The notes under the pieces: generated by a model
Told to the model about the DNA's origin: nothing
What the model saw: the letters and a program-made list of their open reading frames with translations, nothing else
Databases searched by the model: none
From: Saccharomyces uvarum
Taxonomy: Eukaryota; Ascomycota; Saccharomycetes; Saccharomycetales; Saccharomycetaceae
Assembly (NCBI GenBank): GCA_947243795.1
Contig: OX365943.1
Span: forward strand, 744,001-808,000
DNA length: 64,000 nt
Direction: 5' to 3'
Position numbers and translations under genes: made by a program
Shown here: positions 56,983 through 64,000 of the stretch, piece by piece
How positions within the stretch are numbered: position 1 is the stretch's first letter
How the letters are laid out: each line of letters opens with the position of its first letter

Positions 56983-58137
56983 ATGTCATTTAACGACGTT
57001 TTAGAAAGAGGGGATGAGTTTCTAGAAGCATATCCCAGAAGAAGCCCTTTTTGGAGGTTTATGTCATATAGCACATCATTGTTAACCTTTGGCGTCTCAA
57101 AACTGCTTCTATTTACATGCTATAAAGTCAAATTGAACGGTTATGAAAAACTAGAATCCGCATTGGAACGCTCCAAGAATGAAAACAGAGGTCTTATGAC
57201 AGTGATGAACCATATGAGTATGGTTGATGATCCGTTGGTATGGGCAACACTGCCGTATAATTTATTTACTTCGCTAGATAATATAAGATGGTGTTTAGGC
57301 GCACACAATGTTTGTTTCCAAAATAAGTTTTTGGCCAACTATTTTTCACTGGGCCAGGTACTGTCCACAGAAAGGTTCGGAGTGGGACCGTTTCAAGGTT
57401 CTATAGACGCTTCGATAAGGTTGTTAAGTCCTGATGACACTTTAGACTTCCAACGGTCTTCTCATTCGGAGAGTTCTGCTTCGCCTGCGAAAATACAGGA
57501 CACTTACACTCCACCCATTATAAGGTCAAAGCCGTCTTGGGTTCATGTTTACCCAGAAGGATTTGTTTTACAATTATATCCGCCTTTTGAGAATTCAATG
57601 AGGTATTTTAAATGGGGTATTACAAGGATGATTTTAGAAGCAACGAAACCACCCATTGTGGTACCTATATTCGCAACAGGGTTTGAAAAAATAGCTTCAG
57701 AAGCAGCTAAAGATTCAATGCTAAAGCAAATCCTGCCGAGGAACTTTGGCTCTGAATTGAACGTAACAATTGGAGATCCGTTGGATGACGATTTGATTGA
57801 CGGATATAGAGACGAGTGGAAGCACTTGGTCGAAAAGCACTACGATCCCAAAAATCCAAACGATCTATCTGACGAGTTGAAATATGGGGAAGAAGCGCAA
57901 GATTTAAGAAGTAGATTAGCCGCTGAGCTAAGATGCCATGTTGCTGAAATCAGAAACGAAATTCGCAAATTGCCACGTGAAGACCCAAGGTTCAAATCTC
58001 CCTCATGGTGGAGACGATTCAATACTACGGAAGGGAAATCTGATCCAGATGTCAAAGTGATTGGTGAAAATTGGGCTATAAGGAGATTGCAAAAGTTTTT
58101 GCCCTCAAAAGATGACCCCAATTGCAAAGACGATTAG
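56983..58137 (+). CDS. TAZ1: Tafazzin, cardiolipin-remodelling transacylase Taz1
   Basis: A 384-residue mitochondrial transacylase (S. cerevisiae 381). It swaps acyl chains between phospholipids and monolysocardiolipin; human loss causes Barth syndrome. Seen: HX4D catalytic motif NHMSMVDDP (H77, D82), the following WATLPYN and NIRWCLGAHNVCF, the VHVYPEGFV block (EG motif) that binds substrate phosphate, and PIVVPIFATGFE as the fourth block. The hydrophobic stretch at about 25-48 is the interfacial membrane anchor. A Ser-rich insert at about 150-175 (FQRSSHSESSASPAKIQ) is yeast-specific. The tail is charged and variable. Divergent from LOA1. Confidence 0.96.
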   Translation: MSFNDVLERGDEFLEAYPRRSPFWRFMSYSTSLLTFGVSKLLLFTCYKVKLNGYEKLESALERSKNENRGLMTVMNHMSMVDDPLVWATLPYNLFTSLDNIRWCLGAHNVCFQNKFLANYFSLGQVLSTERFGVGPFQGSIDASIRLLSPDDTLDFQRSSHSESSASPAKIQDTYTPPIIRSKPSWVHVYPEGFVLQLYPPFENSMRYFKWGITRMILEATKPPIVVPIFATGFEKIASEAAKDSMLKQILPRNFGSELNVTIGDPLDDDLIDGYRDEWKHLVEKHYDPKNPNDLSDELKYGEEAQDLRSRLAAELRCHVAEIRNEIRKLPREDPRFKSPSWWRRFNTTEGKSDPDVKVIGENWAIRRLQKFLPSKDDPNCKDD

Positions 58138-58326
58138 AATCCAGGTACCTACCTCTCATCCGTGTAAATTTTAGCATAAAAAATATTCGTTATATAACCA
58201 ATATTGCTTTATTTTGTTTTTTTGCCGTGCTTTTGGTAATACCCGTTTAATTTGAATTTTATAATACAGATACACATGGTGAATATATAAACCGTTTACG
58301 CCATATTTTCAGAATAGTAGGAAAGT

Positions 58327-60522
58327 TCATTTATCTGATTTTCTACTGACCATTCTGGTTGAATTAACTTTGGAGGCAAATCTTAACGAATTTAAGGTTT
58401 CATTAATGTGCGAGGAACTTGGAGAGATGTTGACAAACATCAGTGTCTTCGAGTCCCCAGTTAATGAATACTGTAGTAGGTACGTTAATTTTGAGTTTCT
58501 AAATGGTATATGTCTCTTAGCACTATCAGGTTGACCTAGTGCATGAATAACATCACCTAAACAACTCAGTGACTTGTTGATATTTTGCGTTTCTCTTAAC
58601 CGATCTCCCACGACTTGAGATATATTTATTCTTTCTGAACCAGCCAAATCAACAAGGTTCAATGTACCATAGGATTGTGCTCCAGTTTTCGCATTCAGCC
58701 CCGACAAATGAATTATGAAAATACTGTGGGAACGGGAAGAATGCTCGTTCGATGCAGTACTCGCAGTAGATCTTAACTTGTTTGCTCTTTTCAAAACCCT
58801 ATCAACCATTTCTTCCGATTCAAGCTTACAACTTGTAACATTTGTTATCATAGTAGTCTTAGTTTCTTGATCGTGTCGTATTTCGTGTTTCAGATTAGTG
58901 TTTGTGTCATCTTTATTATTTTCATTCCTCAACAAATCTACAATGTTTTCATTATATATTTCAATAAATTCGCAGTTGACTTCATAATCCCAACCTTTTG
59001 TCTTTAATTTGTTGATCCAATTGAATATGTGGGATATTGTGGAAGGAATGATCCCGTCTCCTGGATTTAACATCGTGAAAGTTTTCCCGGACCCTGTTTG
59101 GCCATATGCAAAAATACAAACGTTATAACCATCCAATGAACTCTGCACTAATTGTCCAACCTCTTTAAAGACATCTTCGTTCGTATTACGTTGGTCAAAA
59201 ATTTTATCAAACTTAAATTCATGCATTTGTGGGGTATTTTGAATTTTCGTAACTTCCATGGACTGGACACCACGATTGTCATCAAAGTCGTTAACGTTTA
59301 TCAGACTAGTATCTAAGTTTTCCAAAGACTCTAAAGGTGGACGAATTCTACAATAAACTCGTATATTTCCTCTCAGTTCTTGTAATTCATTGTGTAATGT
59401 ACGTCTAACTGTTTCCTCTTTGATTAAGATTTCATTTAACTCTTTCATTCCTAGCTCAGTGTCCTTTATATATTCTTCAAGTTCTTTGATTTTTTCCAAA
59501 GTTTCCTGGTTAGCCTTTTCTTTTGATGCTACTTCATTCCTTAGCTTTGTAGTTTCTCTTTTCTTTTCTTCAACTTTCAGTTTGAGTGTTTCATACTCTT
59601 TGTGCTTCTCTGTTAAAAGCCTCTTTTTTTCTGACAGTTTAGGTCTTAAAACATTTTCGATTTCCATTTTAATGTTGTCGATGTCCTTCATATGTTTATT
59701 GTTCAGTTCTATACTATTTTTCCATTGTGCCTGGTACTCTGTAAGCCATTCTCCTTTCTCCAGTCCTTGTTTTTGTTCAGACTCGTCTAGCATTTCTTGT
59801 AAAGTAGAAGGATTCAAGGTAATTCTATTTCGGATCTCTTCTATGTTGTCTAGTAGTGTGGCTCTTTCATTCTCAAATTGTTTAATTTTCATAAACTTCA
59901 ATTTTTCAATCTTAGTCTTGTAGTCGTGTTCCGTCTTCTTCAAATCCTTTTTATTCGACGCCGCTAGTTGTTTTAAATGTATTTCATGCCCTTCATTCAT
60001 AAACTGCTTTTTTGACAAAAATTCCTCTTTGATAGATATAAGTTCATTGTTTTTCAAATTCAGTTGTTGCTCAATTTTTATCTTTTCTTCACGAAGAGTC
60101 TCGAACTTTAGATTAACCCCGTTAATTCTTTCTTTTGTTTCTGCTAGCTCATCTTTCAATAGATCTAACGTAGCCTTTTTTTCGAATAAAATTTCTTGTG
60201 TTTTGTTTAACTCATTGACATTTTCCTTGTAAAATGAAGTCACACCAGAATTACTTTTCTGATTGCCATAAACTAAATTTGCTGTGCCTTTATAATTTCT
60301 CAAAAGCTCACGATTCGGGGACATGGATATGCGGCTCTGGCCAGCTAACGAGTGTCTATGAACATCTACCTGTTGGGGGTTCGAAAGGGCGTATAGTGGA
60401 GGCGGTGTGGTTGTATTTCTTCTCTTGTAACCTCTCATAGATAAAATATCATTTTTCGGAGATGGCGTGGAAAGCTGCTGTGTGGGTCTAGCCTTCGTGG
60501 GCGTACGTGGAAGTGAATCCAT
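58327..60522 (-). CDS. KAR3: Minus-end-directed kinesin-14 Kar3
   Basis: A 731-residue motor (S. cerevisiae 729). Known role: nuclear fusion in mating with Cik1, and spindle and cytoplasmic microtubule functions with Cik1 or Vik1. Seen: disordered basic head (residues 1-100), long coiled coil at about 100-384, then the neck (ELQELRGNIRVYCRIRP, 380-395), which marks a C-terminal, minus-end kinesin. The P-loop is GQTGSGKT at 474-481, and switch I (NEHSSRSHSI) and switch II (LNLVDLAGSERIN) are intact. The motor ends a few residues before the C-terminus. All catalytic motifs are present. Confidence 0.97.
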   Translation of the reverse strand: MDSLPRTPTKARPTQQLSTPSPKNDILSMRGYKRRNTTTPPPLYALSNPQQVDVHRHSLAGQSRISMSPNRELLRNYKGTANLVYGNQKSNSGVTSFYKENVNELNKTQEILFEKKATLDLLKDELAETKERINGVNLKFETLREEKIKIEQQLNLKNNELISIKEEFLSKKQFMNEGHEIHLKQLAASNKKDLKKTEHDYKTKIEKLKFMKIKQFENERATLLDNIEEIRNRITLNPSTLQEMLDESEQKQGLEKGEWLTEYQAQWKNSIELNNKHMKDIDNIKMEIENVLRPKLSEKKRLLTEKHKEYETLKLKVEEKKRETTKLRNEVASKEKANQETLEKIKELEEYIKDTELGMKELNEILIKEETVRRTLHNELQELRGNIRVYCRIRPPLESLENLDTSLINVNDFDDNRGVQSMEVTKIQNTPQMHEFKFDKIFDQRNTNEDVFKEVGQLVQSSLDGYNVCIFAYGQTGSGKTFTMLNPGDGIIPSTISHIFNWINKLKTKGWDYEVNCEFIEIYNENIVDLLRNENNKDDTNTNLKHEIRHDQETKTTMITNVTSCKLESEEMVDRVLKRANKLRSTASTASNEHSSRSHSIFIIHLSGLNAKTGAQSYGTLNLVDLAGSERINISQVVGDRLRETQNINKSLSCLGDVIHALGQPDSAKRHIPFRNSKLTYLLQYSLTGDSKTLMFVNISPSSSHINETLNSLRFASKVNSTRMVSRKSDK

Positions 60523-60918
60523 ATTTTATAATCACTGATTCGTCTTAAAGTTCTTACCTCAAACTTTGCCTTTACAAGAAAAGACTGCGGTTAGTGGTGC
60601 GAATATATTGAAATAAATAGAGAAAGATATACAAAACAAAAATGTGGGTAAACAATCACTCTTTAGTTATTTGACAATTGTCTCGATCAGTTAAAATACT
60701 CTTCGTTATATACCTGTCCAATATGTATCAAATTGTAAACAGTCTTTGTTTTGGTTTTGTTTGAGATCCATTTTGGTGTCTCAGCATTACCCTCTTGATG
60801 GAAAATTTTGAAAAAAAAAATTTAAGAATCGATGCCCATAAAATATAATGATGTGTTGAACTAGTACTGTCATTGAAGTAATGTGTAAGGTGAAGAAAAG
60901 TCAGCACAGTAGTATATA
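60523..60918. promoter_or_regulatory. KAR3/RRP15 divergent promoter
   Basis: A 396-bp spacer between divergent genes. GAAAATTTTGAAAAAAA near 60801-60818 resembles an RRPE (AAAAATTTT) motif and fits RRP15, a ribosome biogenesis gene. I do not find a clear pheromone response element (TGAAACA) for KAR3 in the part next to it. Confidence 0.4.
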
Positions 60919-61638
60919 ATGGGACCTAAGAATACAGTAAAAGCTACACAAAAAAAGAGAACTAGAAAAGACGCAGAGGATGGGCACAAAAAAAATAAGG
61001 TAGAGTTGAAAAATAACTTGGAAAAAGAGGCAGCGTCGGAAGAAGGAGAGGAAGCAAGTGAACAAGACAATTCGGATGATGAATCATCTGGAGAGGAACA
61101 AGAAGACGGCGCTGAAGGAGAAGAGGATGACGATTTTCCAAGAAAAAAGAAATCAAAGAACAGTAAACATGACGATGGTTCCGCTGGCTTCTCTACAGCC
61201 GTCAATGCTATTCTGTCATCACATTTGAAGGCATATGACAGAAAGGATCCTATCATGGCCAGAAATAAAAAAGTGCTGAAACAAACTGAATCAGAAAAGC
61301 TAGAATACAAGGCCAAAAAGGAAATGCTAGCAGAAAAAAAGAAGCTGTTAGGAAAAGCTAGAAAACGGGATATTATTCCCATTACAGCGGGAGAAGGGAA
61401 ATCTGAGAACATTAGAAAAGTACTTGAAAAAGAAACAACGCTTAGAAAGATTGCTCAGAAGGGTGCCGTGAAATTATTCAATGCCATTTTAGCCACTCAA
61501 GTAAAGACAGAAAAGGAAGTTACCGAGAACTTAAGTGGAATAAAGAATAAAGAAGAAAAAAGAGAACTAATCACCGAAGTTTCTAAAGAAAAGTTTTTGG
61601 ATTTGGTCAAAGCAGCTGCAGGAAACGACGATGAATAG
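60919..61638 (+). CDS. RRP15: 60S ribosome biogenesis protein Rrp15
   Basis: A 239-residue nucleolar protein (S. cerevisiae about 250). Known role: pre-60S particle component needed for 27S pre-rRNA processing. Seen: a basic N-terminus ([15 protein letters not shown]), a very acidic stretch at about 38-75 ([20 protein letters not shown]), then a conserved helical Rrp15p domain at about 90-225 ([27 protein letters not shown], then [16 protein letters not shown]). The shorter length is due to the acidic, low-complexity part. Confidence 0.93.
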   Translation: MGPKNTVKATQKKRTRKDAEDGHKKNKVELKNNLEKEAASEEGEEASEQDNSDDESSGEEQEDGAEGEEDDDFPRKKKSKNSKHDDGSAGFSTAVNAILSSHLKAYDRKDPIMARNKKVLKQTESEKLEYKAKKEMLAEKKKLLGKARKRDIIPITAGEGKSENIRKVLEKETTLRKIAQKGAVKLFNAILATQVKTEKEVTENLSGIKNKEEKRELITEVSKEKFLDLVKAAAGNDDE

Positions 61639-62024
61639 TTAACCTATCCATTCCTCGAATAAATAAGAAAAAGGAAACAAAACTTTACATTATTAAGTTT
61701 ATGTCGAGCAAGAAAAAAACGCCATATATTCTCGTTTCCACGTAAGTAAGATTAGTTTGCATTTTATATCATTATATAGGTTCATAGCAATGCGACACAT
61801 TTTGGAACCTTTTAACTGTAATTTCTTTTCTGAAAAAAAAAATATAATAAAGAAATAATCCTTCGGAGGTGGCGAAGTGCGTTTACTCAGCTCAGGAGGG
61901 TATAAAACTGAGGGAAGTGAATAGGAATGTCAAATTCAGCACCTCAGTCACGCAAGGAACAATACATTGACCTTTGCATGAACAATTAGCACATGTTTCC
62001 TGTTTTATTACGGCTGGTCAATAC

Positions 62025-62334
62025 TGTTGGAACAAGATTCAACTATTGTCCATCTATTACTATTATATACGGTGTTAAAAGATGACATAAATTACAAGAG
62101 CAGTAAATTAAGGTTCAAACTGTCATCGAAATTAATGGAAGCTGAAGCGCAAGGATTGATATTGTAATAGGGTCAATGAATGATAACATATAAAAAGAGG
62201 AACAGAATCATTTATAATATTATGCAAAATTGCAGATTCCTTTTTGTGGATTCCTAAATCCATGAGGAGAATCTCTAGTATAATATATATACGCAATATT
62301 ATAACATTAAGAAACAATGGAATCCCAAAGATCA
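62025..62334 (+). mobile_element. Delta-type solo LTR (Ty1/Ty2 family), about 310 bp, 3' end lost
   Basis: It starts TGTTGGAACAAG and matches the LTR at 29045-29374 without any difference that I can see for about 310 bp, so it is a recent copy. It is 277 bp upstream of tRNA-Ile. The last 20 or so bases of the LTR are missing; instead a short piece of the same LTR follows (62335-62362). Confidence 0.9.
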
Positions 62335-62362
62335 ATCCATGAGGAGAATCTCTAGTATAATC
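62335..62362 (+). mobile_element. Short extra piece of the same delta-type LTR
   Basis: Bases 62335-62362 (ATCCATGAGGAGAATCTCTA...) repeat a segment found inside the adjacent LTR at 62260-62287, in the same orientation. It looks like a remnant of a second LTR, or a rearrangement at the 3' end of the first. Confidence 0.75.
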
Positions 62363-62580
62363 TATATTTAAGATCTGAATATAACAAAAGGGTGAAAACG
62401 CGGAATCTTGGACCTAAACAAATATATATATACTTCGAGTGCTTCATTTAAGCAAGGTCCACATTCCGGAATGTGATTGCTACTGTGTAGTCCCTTGTAT
62501 GGTTTATATTGATTGATTTCAAGCATGTTTCAGTTGCTCGCTGATAGATTTGTTGCTATATTACAGTAGGATTATTACTA

Positions 62581-62601
62581 TTGGAAATAGAGCATTTCCA
62601 A
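62581..62601. repeat. Perfect 8-bp inverted repeat before tRNA-Ile
   Basis: TTGGAAAT (62581-62588) and ATTTCCAA (62594-62601) with a 5-base loop, ending 9 bp before the tRNA. On each strand the arm resembles an LTR start (TGTTGGAAAT-like), so it may be a relic of LTR ends near the TFIIIB site, or chance. Confidence 0.6.
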
Positions 62602-62610
62602 CAATAAATT

Positions 62611-62684
62611 GGTCTCTTGGCCCAGTTGGTTAAGGCACCGTGCTAATAACGCGGGGATCAGCGGTTCGATCCCGCTAGAGACCA
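62611..62684 (+). tRNA. tRNA-Ile (anticodon AAU)
   Basis: GGTCTCTTGGCCCAGTTGG starts the gene; the acceptor GGTCTCT pairs with AGAGACC, box A is TGGCCCAGTTGG, the anticodon loop is CTAATAA with AAT, box B is CGGTTCGATCCCG, and the discriminator is A. Length 74, no intron, matching yeast tI(AAU). A T-rich terminator (TTTATTTTTTGG) follows at 62685-62696. Confidence 0.97.
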
Positions 62685-62856
62685 TTTATTTTTTGGTAGA
62701 TTCTTCAACAATTAGTTACGGCTCGGTAGTGATTTCCCTTTTTTACATCTTCTTTAGTACAAGTGTAGTTGATTCTGTTAGCATTTATGTATATATACAT
62801 AAACTATACCTATGTTTAATCAATATTTTTATAAATTCCGTTTTATATTTTTGCTT

Positions 62857-64000
62857 TCACCATGCTACCCCAGCCAAGTAAGAGTTATCTTGTGATGATG
62901 ATTCTTCTTCATTTTCAAATACGCTTCCAAAAACCTCAAATTCTAAAGTAGGAAGAGTTTTCAATCTTCTTGAAGATTCCGCACTGAGTAAAGAATCGTA
63001 ACTCCAATCCAAGAAATCCTCCATGTTGTAACTCAGCTTTTTAAATGGTTGAGCAAAGACCTTGGCTAAGGTGGCGACATTTGGATGGTAATGTTCCATT
63101 AATGATGCTAGTTCCCACAGAGAGGAATCAAGCGCATGTGTCAGTTCTGGATCGGATTCGTTTACATTGAACGGATCTACGTAGCTGTCTTTCAAGTTCT
63201 TCAAATGTGCAACTTGTTCAGGGGTCTGGAATGGATCCGAAATGAAGGCTGGATTGTGCAACATTATCATACAGTTGGGGTGCTTCCTGATTAGGTTGTA
63301 AATGAAGGGAATCACGGAAACGATAGCCGAAGGTGGGGATTCCAATGTGAGTCTCGCCAATCTCTTCATGAAGGAAGCTACCAAATGAGCTGACAGATGC
63401 GTTGAAGACAAGAAGATGTCCATTAATCTGAAGAATCTTGCTCTATATTTGACATGCATTAGATCTGAATTTATGATTTGATAAAGTTTTTTGTAGAAAT
63501 GTGGGTATTCCAAGTTAAACCTTCTCATTAGCTCGAAAAGACCATTCAAGGCCAAGATGGGGATAACACCGGCGTTGGTATTGGAGCTTTGTAAATTGTA
63601 AGAATCAGTAAGGAAATCCATCAGTTTAGTTGGGGTGTGGAAATGGGGTATTATTCTCTTATGCAGGATCAACAAAATAGTTTTGTACTGTTGGAGAGAT
63701 AATTGGCCGTTTAGTAAAGAGAGCCAGTTTTTTTCAAAGTTCGACTTGTACTTAGAGTCATTCTCGATGGCTTGTGGTGGGTTTGGAACAAAGACCTCCA
63801 AATCTGCATTCGCACTGGAACAATGCTCATCATGGTTCGCCAGTATCAACCACTTGCCGACGTTTTTAAGAAGTAGCTCCTGGTAAGCCGGGTCTTCTAA
63901 GAGCTGGTTGAATTCTGATTGGAAATAGTATTGGATGTCCGCGAATTTCTTGTAGTATTTTTCGGTGAACTCTATTATGATTACGTTTTCAGACGCACCG
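62857..64000 (-). CDS. NOC4: Nucleolar complex protein Noc4 (partial, N-terminus outside window)
   Basis: The C-terminal 380 residues of Noc4 (about 552 in S. cerevisiae); the frame stays open to the right edge, so roughly the first 170 residues lie beyond it. Known role: forms a complex with Nop14 and is needed for 40S subunit maturation and export. Seen: the CBF/Noc family helical repeat region, for example NGLFELMRRFNLEYPHFYKKLYQ, the conserved stretch KYRARFFRLMDIFLSSTHLSAHL, FMKRLARLTLESPP, and LRKHPNC-like IRKHPNCMIML. The C-terminus ends with YLAGVAW. It is convergent with tRNA-Ile. Confidence 0.95.
   Translation of the reverse strand, partial: GASENVIIIEFTEKYYKKFADIQYYFQSEFNQLLEDPAYQELLLKNVGKWLILANHDEHCSSANADLEVFVPNPPQAIENDSKYKSNFEKNWLSLLNGQLSLQQYKTILLILHKRIIPHFHTPTKLMDFLTDSYNLQSSNTNAGVIPILALNGLFELMRRFNLEYPHFYKKLYQIINSDLMHVKYRARFFRLMDIFLSSTHLSAHLVASFMKRLARLTLESPPSAIVSVIPFIYNLIRKHPNCMIMLHNPAFISDPFQTPEQVAHLKNLKDSYVDPFNVNESDPELTHALDSSLWELASLMEHYHPNVATLAKVFAQPFKKLSYNMEDFLDWSYDSLLSAESSRRLKTLPTLEFEVFGSVFENEEESSSQDNSYLAGVAW

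Larger units (their letters stand above)
61639..62610. other. RRP15-tRNA-Ile intergenic region
   Basis: A 972-bp gene-free stretch with the RRP15 3' end, the delta-type LTR and its extra fragment (62025-62362), AT-rich DNA, and a small inverted repeat (62581-62601) right before tRNA-Ile. Confidence 0.6.

Noticed and set aside
59390-59923. 177-codon Ser/Phe-rich frame opposite the KAR3 coiled coil
   Set aside because: Ser/Phe/Leu-rich antisense of a Lys/Glu-rich coiled coil is a common artefact.
60870-61412. 180-codon frame opposite RRP15
   Set aside because: Its Ser/Phe-rich composition mirrors the acidic RRP15 sequence; no family resemblance.
1-64000. CRISPR arrays, bacterial operons or a horizontally acquired cluster
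   Set aside because: Everything fits a yeast nuclear chromosome segment with conserved synteny; no repeat-spacer structure or foreign-looking gene block is present.

Overview
The window is a gene-dense nuclear segment of a budding yeast of the genus Saccharomyces. Gene order matches the right arm of S. cerevisiae chromosome XVI from DBF20 (YPR111W) to NOC4 (YPR144C). Intron signals (GTATGT, TACTAAC), tRNA sequences and Ty-type LTRs are all of Saccharomyces type. Many proteins are near-identical to the S. cerevisiae ones from memory, but fast-evolving parts (CLB2 and CLB5 N-termini, AXL1, RGC1) and all intergenic DNA differ clearly. I therefore infer a sister species of S. cerevisiae rather than a strain of it; which species cannot be settled from this sequence alone.

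Layout. 0-21.8 kb: DBF20, MRD1(-), PIS1, YPR114W, RGC1, RRG8, the giant HOB2/YPR117W and MRI1. 22-30 kb: tRNA-Lys with an LTR, the convergent B-type cyclins CLB2 and CLB5, then tRNA-Cys and an LTR-rich stretch where S. cerevisiae carries THI22; no THI22 is visible here. 30-43 kb: AXL1, CTR1, YLH47, YPR127W (with a 67-bp tandem duplication across its stop codon), ANT1(-), SCD6, NAT3(-). 43-52.5 kb: RPS23B (one intron), SPN1(-), TOM5, MSS18, CTF4, RRP9. 52.5-64 kb: LTR, tRNA-Asn, MEP3(-), LOA1(-), TAZ1, KAR3(-), RRP15, LTR, tRNA-Ile and the C-terminal part of NOC4(-), which runs off the right edge.

Functional groups. Cell cycle and chromosomes: DBF20, CLB2, CLB5, CTF4, KAR3. Ribosome production: MRD1, RRP9, RRP15, NOC4, RPS23B. 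Lipids: PIS1, LOA1, TAZ1, HOB2, ANT1. Mitochondria: RRG8, YLH47, TOM5, MSS18, TAZ1. Transport: CTR1, MEP3, RGC1. Haploid-specific pheromone processing: AXL1. Several genes belong to the whole-genome-duplication pair of this segment with the YGR092-YGR121 region (DBF2, ASK10, CLB1, CLB6, RPS23A, MEP1).

Nothing here looks like a wholly new system. The best lineage-specific signals are the missing THI22, the YPR127W terminal duplication, two delta-type solo LTRs that look identical over about 310 bp, a 351-bp LTR of a second family with perfect 5-bp target duplications, and readable regulatory sites (a1/alpha2 operator at AXL1, paired Mac1 sites at CTR1, MCB elements at CLB5 and CTF4, GATAAG boxes at MEP3, Rap1 sites at RPS23B). 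Protein lengths quoted for S. cerevisiae are from memory.
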